Assembly: GCA_947591175.1 (NCBI GenBank)
Contig: CANQDB010000075.1
Span: forward strand, 1-6,750
Length of the DNA stretch: 6,750 nt
From: an uncultured Bacilli bacterium
Lineage (GTDB): Bacteria > Bacillota_I > Bacilli_A > RF39 > UBA660
Reading direction: 5' to 3'
Part shown: in pieces, positions 1 through 4,962 of the stretch
Position numbering within the stretch: the first letter of the stretch is position 1
Layout: the number at the start of each line of letters is the position of its first letter
Notes under the pieces: generated by a model
What the model saw: the letters and a program-made list of their open reading frames with translations, nothing else
Databases searched by the model: none
Told to the model about the DNA's origin: nothing
Program-made: the position numbers and the translations under genes

Positions 1-160
1 AATTGCTTGGCAAGATTTTAAAGAATATCATTTGGGTTCATGCTAGCAATAGAGGAATTGGAATAAAATTTTGGACAATTAATTCGCTAAAACCTTGTCA
101 AATTAGCGTGCAAATCTATATATACGCATTTTTAGTGTATAGAATTTTTTGGCACACATT
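1..160. other. Intergenic stretch at left edge, no convincing gene
   Basis: This AT-rich stretch lies beyond the gpmA terminator. It has no reading frame with a plausible ribosome binding site and protein-like composition on either strand. It contains a small inverted repeat, CGCTAA (85-90) and TTAGCG (103-108), nested inside a second pair, GACAA (74-78) and TTGTC (95-99). No T-tract follows, so it is not an obvious terminator. On the minus strand a TTGACA occurs at 98-103, but no good -10 sits 16-18 bases downstream. It is probably the upstream region of a gene beyond the left edge. Confidence 0.4.
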
Positions 161-188
161 AAAAAAGTCCCTCATTCAGTATGAGAGA
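161..188 (-). terminator. Intrinsic terminator after gpmA
   Basis: On the minus strand an 8-bp stem TCTCTCAT/ATGAGGGA (one G-T pair) encloses the loop ACTGA and is followed by CTTTTTT. It starts about 8 bases after the gpmA stop codon and would end the ATPase-gpmA transcript. Confidence 0.8.
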
Positions 189-195
189 TTCTTTA

Positions 196-885
196 TTATT
201 TCAAATAATAGTGCTTAATTGGTTTTAAATTATCGTCTAATTCGTAACAAATTGGATTTCCTGTTTCAAGTTCGAGATTCATTACTTCTTCGTCGGATAA
301 TTCATCCAAATATTTGATTAAGCCTCTTAAACTGTTACCATGGGCAACAATAATGACTTTTTTGTTCGCGGCTATTTCTTTTTTAATATCCGATTCCCAG
401 TACACCACTACTCTTTTAATAGTATCAACTAAGTTTTCGGTTAATGGAAGTTCATCTTCAGTTAAATCTTTATATTTTGGGTCGTGCCCTGGATAACGTT
501 CGTCATCTTTAGTTAGAGCAGGTGGCCTTACTTCGGCACTTCTTCGCCATAAATGAACTTGTTCTTCACCATATTTTTGCCTTGTTTCATCTTTATTTAA
601 GCCTTGAAGAGCTCCGTAGTGTCTTTCATTAAGTCGCCAACTATAATGAATAGGAATATTTTCTTCACCTAACTCTTTCAAAACGTAGTCTAGAGTATCC
701 GTCGCTCTTTTTAAAACCGAGGTAAAAGCCATATCAAAAGTAAAACCTTTTTCTTTTAACACTTCGCCAGCCTCGATTGCTTCTTTTACTCCTTGTTCAC
801 TTAAACCAACATCGGTCCAACCTGTAAAACGATTTTCTAAATTCCAAACACTTTGACCATGTCTTACTAAAACTAATTTAATCAT
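196..885 (-). CDS. gpmA: 2,3-bisphosphoglycerate-dependent phosphoglycerate mutase
   Basis: This cytosolic glycolysis/gluconeogenesis enzyme interconverts 3-phosphoglycerate and 2-phosphoglycerate through a phosphohistidine intermediate, with 2,3-bisphosphoglycerate as primer. The 229-residue protein has the family's normal length. The signature LVRHGQSVWN is at residues 6-15, with catalytic His9. FTGWTDVGLSEQG follows at 20-32, the acid residue Glu87 lies in LNERHYG, and the second catalytic histidine is His182 in AHGNSLRG. The ATG at 885-883 is preceded by AAGGAGGAA at 891-899, which overlaps the stop codon of the upstream ATPase gene. The two genes are therefore almost certainly cotranscribed, with 12 bases between coding regions. 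A hairpin terminator follows. Nothing is missing or truncated. The start and identity are secure; the unusual part is its dependence on the promoter of an unrelated ATPase gene, with no obvious promoter of its own seen. Confidence 0.97.
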   Translation of the reverse strand: MIKLVLVRHGQSVWNLENRFTGWTDVGLSEQGVKEAIEAGEVLKEKGFTFDMAFTSVLKRATDTLDYVLKELGEENIPIHYSWRLNERHYGALQGLNKDETRQKYGEEQVHLWRRSAEVRPPALTKDDERYPGHDPKYKDLTEDELPLTENLVDTIKRVVVYWESDIKKEIAANKKVIIVAHGNSLRGLIKYLDELSDEEVMNLELETGNPICYELDDNLKPIKHYYLK

Positions 886-897
886 AGGTATTCCTCC

Positions 898-2172
898 TTA
901 TAGATTTTCTTTAAAACAGAATGTGGCATATACTGGGACATACTTTATGCCTTTTTTCAAAGCAAAGTTATCTTCGGTCACGCGGATTGCTTCTTTAATA
1001 TCAAACTTATTCATAAATAAAGTTAACGATTTCGCTTTGGCAACATTTTTATTGACGAGTTCGATTGGAATTATTTTTCCATTTCTCGTTTGAACAACGA
1101 AAGAGATTTCAGCTTTACCTTCGGATTGATAGTAATAAAGACTGTAGCCACAAGCTAGGATACTACTGGCAAGAGCATTCTCATAAAGAATGTACTTGAA
1201 TCTTTCATCGGCTAAAAAACGTAATTTACTTAAATGAAGCATATGGAATAAGACTCCAGTATCAGTAGGATAAAGTTTAAAACTATCGACATCTTTATTT
1301 TTACTTAATGGAGACTTCACTTCCGTAATTCTAAAACTCCGGTTAACATAGTTATTGTTGCTTAAGTAATCGATAGATGATGCATACTCTTTAGCCCTAC
1401 TACCAGAACGCATTAGGCCATATTGAAACTTTTTATTAGGTTTTACTAACTGGTAAGGAAGTATTTTAAAAACTTCCATCGCTCTAGTCATATCGATAAG
1501 TTGATTTTGTCTTAAAAATTCTTTAGGATAGAGGTCAATTATTTTTTGATGAACACTCTCTAGAGTATTAAAGTTTTCTTCTTTGATAGATGTCTCAACT
1601 GCTTCAGGATAGCCTCCAGTTATTAAAAAGTTTTCATAATAGTCTAGAGCAATGTTATGGAAAGGCATCGGTTTGTTGTTCTTATATGATTCTTTGATGA
1701 AATCAATTAATTGCTCTTGTTTGATAGCCCTTAGGTATTCTTCGAAGTCGAGGGCAAACATGTACTTAAATTGTAATTCTTCTGATTTAAACTTCGTTAG
1801 GTTTTCTTTAGACGAGGTAAGTAAAATGATGTGATATGCGTTTTGCTCTTTAGCAAAGCGTTTAGCAGTGCGAACAACTTCCATATCCTCGACGTTATCG
1901 AAAATAATCAGGCTATCTTGTTTTAAAATTTGTTCGCCAGCCATCATCGAAAGTTTTAAAATTATTTTGTCGAGGCTACTTTCTTTCTTTAGCATTTCTA
2001 AAAGTTCAAAGTTATTCTCGCTATTGAAGTAGGCACAAGTTTTGTATTCTCGTGAGGCAAAATCTAAAACTGTATAGGTCTTTCCTACTTGTTTAGCACC
2101 ATAGATTAGTAAAGGGCGACGGTTATCATCCCTTTTCCAGCGAAGTAAGTCATTCATTATTTTTCGTTCCAT
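898..2172 (-). CDS. AAA ATPase with DUF4143-like C-terminal domain, active-site residues altered
   Basis: The 424-residue protein has the layout of the AAA_14/DUF4143 family: an N-terminal P-loop ATPase and a C-terminal domain resembling PD-(D/E)XK nucleases. The cellular role of most members is unknown. Walker A is GAKQVGKT at 25-32. The Walker B strand SLIIFDN is at 87-93, where the usual Asp-Glu reads Asp92-Asn93. The family-typical GGYPEAV is at 186-192. The DUF4143 hallmarks KLYPTDTGVL (299-308) and YENALASSIL (330-339) follow. The nuclease-like region reads EISF (355-358) where EIDF is usual, and IELV (370-373) where IEVK is usual, so two pocket residues appear lost. The ATG at 2172 has GGGAGGT at 2181-2187 with 8-base spacing, and a strong promoter lies just upstream. 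It is the first gene of an operon with gpmA. I am sure of the family but not of any function; it may bind ATP without efficient hydrolysis and need not cut DNA. Confidence 0.87.
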   Translation of the reverse strand: MERKIMNDLLRWKRDDNRRPLLIYGAKQVGKTYTVLDFASREYKTCAYFNSENNFELLEMLKKESSLDKIILKLSMMAGEQILKQDSLIIFDNVEDMEVVRTAKRFAKEQNAYHIILLTSSKENLTKFKSEELQFKYMFALDFEEYLRAIKQEQLIDFIKESYKNNKPMPFHNIALDYYENFLITGGYPEAVETSIKEENFNTLESVHQKIIDLYPKEFLRQNQLIDMTRAMEVFKILPYQLVKPNKKFQYGLMRSGSRAKEYASSIDYLSNNNYVNRSFRITEVKSPLSKNKDVDSFKLYPTDTGVLFHMLHLSKLRFLADERFKYILYENALASSILACGYSLYYYQSEGKAEISFVVQTRNGKIIPIELVNKNVAKAKSLTLFMNKFDIKEAIRVTEDNFALKKGIKYVPVYATFCFKENL

Positions 2173-2192
2173 AAATCGTTACCTCCCAACAA

Positions 2193-2208
2193 TTTTACTA
2201 TAGTTAAA
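2193..2208. promoter_or_regulatory. Palindrome at the predicted start site of the ATPase-gpmA operon
   Basis: TTTTACTATAGTTAAA is a 16-bp dyad with a perfect ACTATAGT core and one symmetric T-T mismatch. It runs from the -10 element over the expected +1 near 2201. Its position would suit a repressor operator. In AT-rich DNA such dyads also arise by chance, and no regulator is identified. Confidence 0.3.
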
Positions 2209-2236
2209 GTATAATATATGCTAAAACAATAGTCAA
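2208..2236 (-). promoter_or_regulatory. Sigma-A promoter of the ATPase-gpmA operon
   Basis: On the minus strand TTGACT (2236-2231) and TATACT (2213-2208) are separated by exactly 17 bases, each matching consensus at five of six positions. Transcription should start near 2201, leaving a leader of about 30 bases that holds the GGGAGGT ribosome binding site of the ATPase gene. Confidence 0.83.
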
Positions 2237-2274
2237 GGCAATGTCTAAAAATTATAAAAAGTTTCACTTGGTAT

Positions 2275-2302
2275 AAAAAAAGAAGCATTTTTTTGCCTCT
2301 TT
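2275..2302 (-). terminator. Intrinsic terminator after the 99-residue small gene
   Basis: On the minus strand AAAGAGGCA pairs with TGCTTCTTT (one G-T pair) around a loop of six A, followed by a run of T. It begins about 5 bases after the TAG stop of the small gene at 2307. It insulates that gene from the ATPase-gpmA promoter about 40 bases further on. Confidence 0.78.
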
Positions 2303-2306
2303 CAAA

Positions 2307-2606
2307 CTATTTTGCTTTTTTACTATAAACTTTGCTTGGTTCAGGAAGAATACCCTTGTCGGCATCTTTTAATTCACTTATTATTTCCTCTGAAGGTCGA
2401 TCAGGAATATCTTCTAATTCACAGTATAAATCTACTAATTTACCATAATCTTCATCAACGGCTCTCATAAGTTCTTTCTCTAAGCCATCAGTAGTACTAA
2501 TAATATGCATGATATCTTTTATTTCATTGGCTAATTGTGACTTAAGCAAATTAAATTTTACCACATGCATTTCATACAAAGCTTTTCTTGCTTGAAAATT
2601 TTTCAT
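2307..2606 (-). CDS. Small protein of unknown function (99 residues)
   Basis: I do not recognise this gene. The 99-residue product is highly charged, with no membrane segment, signal peptide or Cys/His metal motif. Residues about 5-65 look largely helical and may form a coiled coil. An acidic turn (DIPDRPSEEI, about 66-75) and a Lys-rich end (SKKAK) follow. The RK-LY start, D-M pair, D/E-D-Y-x-L-x-x-LY segment and RP followed by EI recur in the same order in the neighbouring 107-residue protein, so the two may be distant paralogues. The ATG at 2606 has only an atypical ribosome binding site (GGGGTGG at 2613-2619). The gene has its own promoter and terminator, so it forms a single-gene unit. 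Well-defined expression signals argue that it is real. Confidence 0.8.
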   Translation of the reverse strand: MKNFQARKALYEMHVVKFNLLKSQLANEIKDIMHIISTTDGLEKELMRAVDEDYGKLVDLYCELEDIPDRPSEEIISELKDADKGILPEPSKVYSKKAK

Positions 2607-2618
2607 TACCTACCACCC

Positions 2619-2628
2619 CGTAATTACG
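2619..2628. promoter_or_regulatory. Perfect 10-bp palindrome at the predicted transcript start
   Basis: CGTAATTACG is a perfect dyad located just downstream of the -10 TACAAT and covering the expected +1 of the 99-residue gene. It could be an operator. It abuts the G-rich ribosome binding site, so a bound protein could also affect the start of transcription or the leader. No cognate regulator is visible. Confidence 0.3.
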
Positions 2629-2634
2629 TGTCTC

Positions 2635-2663
2635 ATTGTAACATATTTTTACTTAAAAAGCAA
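2635..2663 (-). promoter_or_regulatory. Sigma-A promoter with extended -10 for the 99-residue gene
   Basis: On the minus strand TTGCTT (2663-2658) and TACAAT (2640-2635) are 17 bases apart, and the -10 is preceded by TGT, an extended -10 element. It lies in the 69-base gap between the two small genes, so the downstream one need not rely on read-through. Confidence 0.75.
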
Positions 2664-2675
2664 GAAAAATTAGTT

Positions 2676-2999
2676 CTATTTCCTTTCACAAAGAATTGTT
2701 ACTGGGCGGCCTATATTCAAAACCTTTACTGGATTTTGATTAGTTTCTTCTATCTTGACAACTTCCTCTTTTATTTCTTTAGATACTGCTGGCCTTTGCC
2801 CTGGAACTCTAAAATATAAGCCACATAAAAGTTCATAAGCATCTTCACTTGTTAATTGTGAATAAAGTTCACTATCCTTTAAACAATCCGATAGATAAAG
2901 AGCATCCATTAAATCTTGTTTTAAGGTCTCTAGTTCCTGTTGAACCTTACTCACTTTCTTATCATATAATACTCTTTTACGTTCATCAATTGACTTCAT
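2676..2999 (-). CDS. Small protein of unknown function (107 residues)
   Basis: I do not recognise this gene. The product begins MKSIDERKRVLYDKKV and is mostly charged and probably helical over about residues 5-65. It then has a GQRPAVSKEIKEEV segment and a more variable tail ending ILCERK. No signal peptide, membrane helix or catalytic motif is visible. The order of motifs (RK-x-LY, a D-M pair, ED near LY, RP then EI) resembles the 99-residue protein encoded just downstream. I choose ATG at 2999 because AGGGAG (3008-3013) lies 8 bases upstream. A TTG two codons earlier (3005) is only 2 bases from that site and is unlikely. The gene has its own promoter. No clear terminator is seen after its TAG stop, so some read-through into the next small gene is possible. 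Confidence 0.8.
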   Translation of the reverse strand: MKSIDERKRVLYDKKVSKVQQELETLKQDLMDALYLSDCLKDSELYSQLTSEDAYELLCGLYFRVPGQRPAVSKEIKEEVVKIEETNQNPVKVLNIGRPVTILCERK

Positions 3000-3007
3000 T
3001 TCCAAAA

Positions 3008-3013
3008 CTCCCT
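3008..3013 (-). promoter_or_regulatory. Ribosome binding site fixing the start of the 107-residue gene
   Basis: AGGGAG on the minus strand is 8 bases from ATG 2999 but only 2 bases from the alternative TTG 3005. The spacing decides for the ATG. Confidence 0.72.
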
Positions 3014-3031
3014 TCTCTTATACCCAAATTA

Positions 3032-3061
3032 AACATATCACAATTAGTCCATTTTTGTCAA
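3032..3061 (-). promoter_or_regulatory. Sigma-A promoter of the 107-residue gene
   Basis: A perfect TTGACA (3061-3056) is followed after 18 bases by TATGTT (3037-3032), which carries an upstream TGA forming an extended -10. The -35 starts directly after the T-tract of the spo0A terminator. Read on the plus strand, the -35 is TGTCAAA, one base from the Spo0A box TGTCGAA. Confidence 0.72.
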
Positions 3062-3088
3062 AATAAAAAGACCATTACTGCTAGTCTT
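3061..3088 (-). terminator. Intrinsic terminator of spo0A
   Basis: On the minus strand AAGACTA pairs with TGGTCTT (one G-T pair) around GCAGTAA, followed by TTTATTTT. The left arm begins inside the last codons of spo0A and the loop starts in its TAG stop codon, so coding sequence and terminator overlap. Confidence 0.75.
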
Positions 3089-3860
3089 GAAATGAACCTT
3101 GTTTATGAAATTCGAGTCGTAGTTTATCGGCAACTGTAACGATAAATTCCGAATTAGTAGGTTTTGCCTTATCGATATCGACACTGTGACCGAAAATATC
3201 TTCCATAAGTTGCCAATTGCCACGATTCCAACTAACTTCGATAGCGTGACGGATAGCTCTTTCAACACGAGATACCGTCGTATCATACTTCTTGGCAATA
3301 TCAGGATAAAGTTCTTTCGTGATACCACCTATTATCTCTGGGTGTTCATAAAGGATGATTATTCCTTCCCTAATATATTGGTATCCTTTAATATGAGAAG
3401 GAACTCCCAACTCGTGTAATATTTTAGTAATCGATATTTGCAAGTTGTTATGGTAGACATCGATGGCTTTACTATTAAAGTCTTTGATCTTCGCACAATC
3501 TAAGATTTTGCATTCAATTTCAGCCAGTTCAAAAGGTTTTAAGATAAAGTAACTAGCACCCAACTCCGAAACTTTACGAATCATCTCTGGGGCATTGTAA
3601 GAAGTTAGAACGATAACTTTCTTATCGATACTTTTCTTCCGCATCTCTTCGAGAACCGAAATTCCATCTTTCTTAGGCATTACTAAATCGAGTATTATGA
3701 TATCGTATTCATCCTGTTTTTCTTCGATTAGTCTTAACCCTTCCATGCCATCATATGCTTCAAGTGCAAACTCAATTGATGCATGATTTTTAAAGTACTC
3801 CTTTGTCATCGTGACGAGATCGACATTGTCGTCAATCATCAGTAGTTTAATCTTTTTCAT
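3081..3860 (-). CDS. spo0A: Sporulation master response regulator Spo0A
   Basis: Spo0A is the phosphorelay-controlled transcription factor that commits Bacillota to sporulation and other stationary-phase programmes. Once phosphorylated it dimerises and binds 0A boxes (TGNCGAA). At 259 residues this protein has near-usual length. The N-terminal receiver domain (about 1-120) has the acidic pair Asp10-Asp11, the phosphoacceptor Asp58 in LDLVMPKKDG, Thr86 and Lys108 before Pro-Phe. The C-terminal DNA-binding domain (about 140-255) carries the signature SRVERAIRHAIEVSWNRGN at 197-215, which holds the recognition helix and is nearly identical to the classical Spo0A sequence. No key residue is missing. 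The ATG at 3860 has AAAGGA with 7-base spacing. Two Spo0A-box-like sequences upstream suggest autoregulation. The gene is its own transcription unit between two terminators. The usual upstream neighbour spoIVB is not present. Whether this organism forms spores cannot be judged from one gene. Confidence 0.96.
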   Translation of the reverse strand: MKKIKLLMIDDNVDLVTMTKEYFKNHASIEFALEAYDGMEGLRLIEEKQDEYDIIILDLVMPKKDGISVLEEMRKKSIDKKVIVLTSYNAPEMIRKVSELGASYFILKPFELAEIECKILDCAKIKDFNSKAIDVYHNNLQISITKILHELGVPSHIKGYQYIREGIIILYEHPEIIGGITKELYPDIAKKYDTTVSRVERAIRHAIEVSWNRGNWQLMEDIFGHSVDIDKAKPTNSEFIVTVADKLRLEFHKQGSFQD

Positions 3861-3901
3861 ACCCTATTCCTTTCCTACTACCTTACTACCACGTATTTAT
3901 C

Positions 3902-3930
3902 ATTATACACGAAATACTAACAAAAAGAAA
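3902..3930 (-). promoter_or_regulatory. Probable spo0A promoter, strong -10 and weak -35
   Basis: On the minus strand TATAAT (3907-3902) is a perfect -10. The hexamer 17 bases upstream is TTTCTT (3930-3925), a poor -35. The expected start near 3895 gives a leader of about 35 bases. A weak -35 with regulator boxes upstream is typical of an activated promoter. No clear sigma-H promoter like the one used for spo0A in Bacillus subtilis was found. Confidence 0.55.
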
Positions 3931-3950
3931 CAGCAATTATCATCTAATTT

Positions 3951-3967
3951 TGTCAAGTTATGTCGAA
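3951..3967. promoter_or_regulatory. Tandem Spo0A-binding boxes upstream of spo0A
   Basis: TGTCGAA at 3961-3967 matches the 0A box consensus exactly, and TGTCAAG at 3951-3957 matches at five of seven positions. They are in the same orientation with a 3-base gap, so they repeat every 10 bp, one helical turn. This is the arrangement known for Spo0A dimer sites such as abrB of Bacillus subtilis. The pair lies about 56-72 bases upstream of the predicted spo0A start, between that promoter and the preceding operon's terminator, so it most likely controls spo0A itself. Confidence 0.6.
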
Positions 3968-3982
3968 AAGGCGCGAATTATG

Positions 3983-4015
3983 AAAAAAGCCTCTTCCTTG
4001 ACGTCAAGAAGAGAC
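3983..4015 (-). terminator. Strong intrinsic terminator closing the AAA+ operon
   Basis: On the minus strand GTCTCTT-CTTG pairs with CAAG-G-AAGAGGC around the loop ACGT, with one bulged G and one T-G pair, followed by six T. It begins 2 bases after the TAA of the 309-residue gene and separates that operon from spo0A. Confidence 0.87.
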
Positions 4016-4017
4016 TA

Positions 4018-4947
4018 TTATTTATCTTTTTTGGGTTTATAACTTCCTATTTTGGCTAACTGTTTTGGCCTGAGTACAGGAATTGATCTTGCAAATTTTA
4101 TATATTCCAAATCATAATCAAAGTCAAGTTCAATAGGTTTAAAATCTAGACCAAGACGTATTAACAAATTACGAGAATACCAGTTCATTGGGCTGTTAAA
4201 TATGCGAAAGAGGTAACCATCTTCAGTGGATATCTTCCATTTATCATAATGTTTGGCACATTCCTCAAAATCTTCAGCCATTAAATAATCCAAATAGAAG
4301 TCAAAATCATGAGAGATTACTTCCGTTTTATATAAATATCCAATTAAAAATATTGGTAAATCATAACAATTAAAGTCTTGCTTATTGGTACTAAAAAAAC
4401 CACATTCATAGGATGCAGGGGAACCCTTTTTGATATAAAAATCTTTATCTAAATAAGGATATATATCAGTTATCTTAAAGTTAGAGCCATTACCTACCAA
4501 AGCCCAATGCAAAAGAGTATTCCATTCATAATCACGACTTGAAAAGTCAACTCCTATTTCTTTAGCTTGGTTAAGAATATTTATTATACTTTTTTTTGAT
4601 AATGGTTGAGATCGATTAAAAAGAGCCATTAAGTAGTTTAGTCCATGTTTTTCGGAAACCATCCAAGGTGAAATGTAATCGAAGATAAATTGAAACATGG
4701 CCATGATCTTCTCTTCTTTAAAATACATATCAAAGAGGGCATGAGATAAATAATTTTCAGTACCCGGAAGAGGTTTATCGATTGTTTGCCTATCAAAATA
4801 ATCGAGGAAAGTTCCAGCATTTATATCTTCGGTTGGAGTTCTAGTCATGTAGTCCATTAAGTTTCCCTTTGTTAGAGGATGTTTTCTAGTCTCAATTATC
4901 GTTGGCGTTTTAGCATCAGTTAAATCTTTCCAAATATCTTTATCCAT
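4018..4947 (-). CDS. Unrecognised 309-residue protein with a weak ankyrin-like segment
   Basis: I do not recognise this family. The product begins MDKDIWKDLTDAKTP and has no signal peptide or membrane helix. It looks soluble, rich in Tyr, Phe, Asp and Leu, with probable helical repeats in its middle and C-terminal parts. Residues 132-154 (GVDFSSRDYEWNTLLHWALVGNG) resemble one ankyrin repeat with its loop and TLLH-A core. A second GLDF near 266-269 may mark another degenerate repeat, which would suit a protein-binding role. The reading frame extends upstream to 5004, but ATG 4947 has a perfect AAGGAGGT 7 bases away, while the longer version would add a Lys/Asn-rich stretch encoded over the end of the preceding gene. 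It is the last gene of the operon and its ribosome binding site overlaps the upstream stop codon, so translation is probably coupled. I infer a partner or target-recognition role for the ATPase pair, without direct proof. Confidence 0.8.
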   Translation of the reverse strand: MDKDIWKDLTDAKTPTIIETRKHPLTKGNLMDYMTRTPTEDINAGTFLDYFDRQTIDKPLPGTENYLSHALFDMYFKEEKIMAMFQFIFDYISPWMVSEKHGLNYLMALFNRSQPLSKKSIINILNQAKEIGVDFSSRDYEWNTLLHWALVGNGSNFKITDIYPYLDKDFYIKKGSPASYECGFFSTNKQDFNCYDLPIFLIGYLYKTEVISHDFDFYLDYLMAEDFEECAKHYDKWKISTEDGYLFRIFNSPMNWYSRNLLIRLGLDFKPIELDFDYDLEYIKFARSIPVLRPKQLAKIGSYKPKKDK

Positions 4948-4954
4948 AAAATAT

Positions 4955-4962
4955 ACCTCCTT
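4955..4962 (-). promoter_or_regulatory. Ribosome binding site fixing the start of the 309-residue gene
   Basis: AAGGAGGT on the minus strand lies 7 bases before ATG 4947 and shares two bases with the TAA stop (4963-4961) of the upstream gene. This selects the internal ATG over the ATG at 5004 and couples the two genes. Confidence 0.85.

Noticed and set aside
97..119. Plus-strand promoter TTGTCA with TATATA
   Set aside because: It would transcribe into the back of gpmA with no gene to serve; the elements are weak in AT-rich DNA.
3..218. Plus-strand 71-codon reading frame at the left edge
   Set aside because: No ribosome binding site can be seen, it crosses the gpmA terminator and the 3' end of gpmA, and its composition looks like translated AT-rich intergenic DNA.
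2565..2819. Plus-strand reading frame across the gap between the two small genes
   Set aside because: It is antisense to both small genes and their promoter, is rich in Phe/Tyr/Leu as expected for the reverse of AT-rich coding DNA, and lacks a ribosome binding site.
3000..3005. TTG start at 3005 for the 107-residue gene
   Set aside because: Only 2 bases separate it from AGGGAG; the ATG at 2999 has normal spacing.
3044..3328. Second minus-strand frame inside the end of spo0A
   Set aside because: It overlaps the conserved Spo0A DNA-binding domain in another frame and has no family resemblance.
3951..3956. Minus-strand TTGACA as the -35 of the spo0A promoter
   Set aside because: It lies more than 40 bases from the TATAAT and no acceptable -10 occurs 16-18 bases downstream; it is better explained as part of the 0A-like box.
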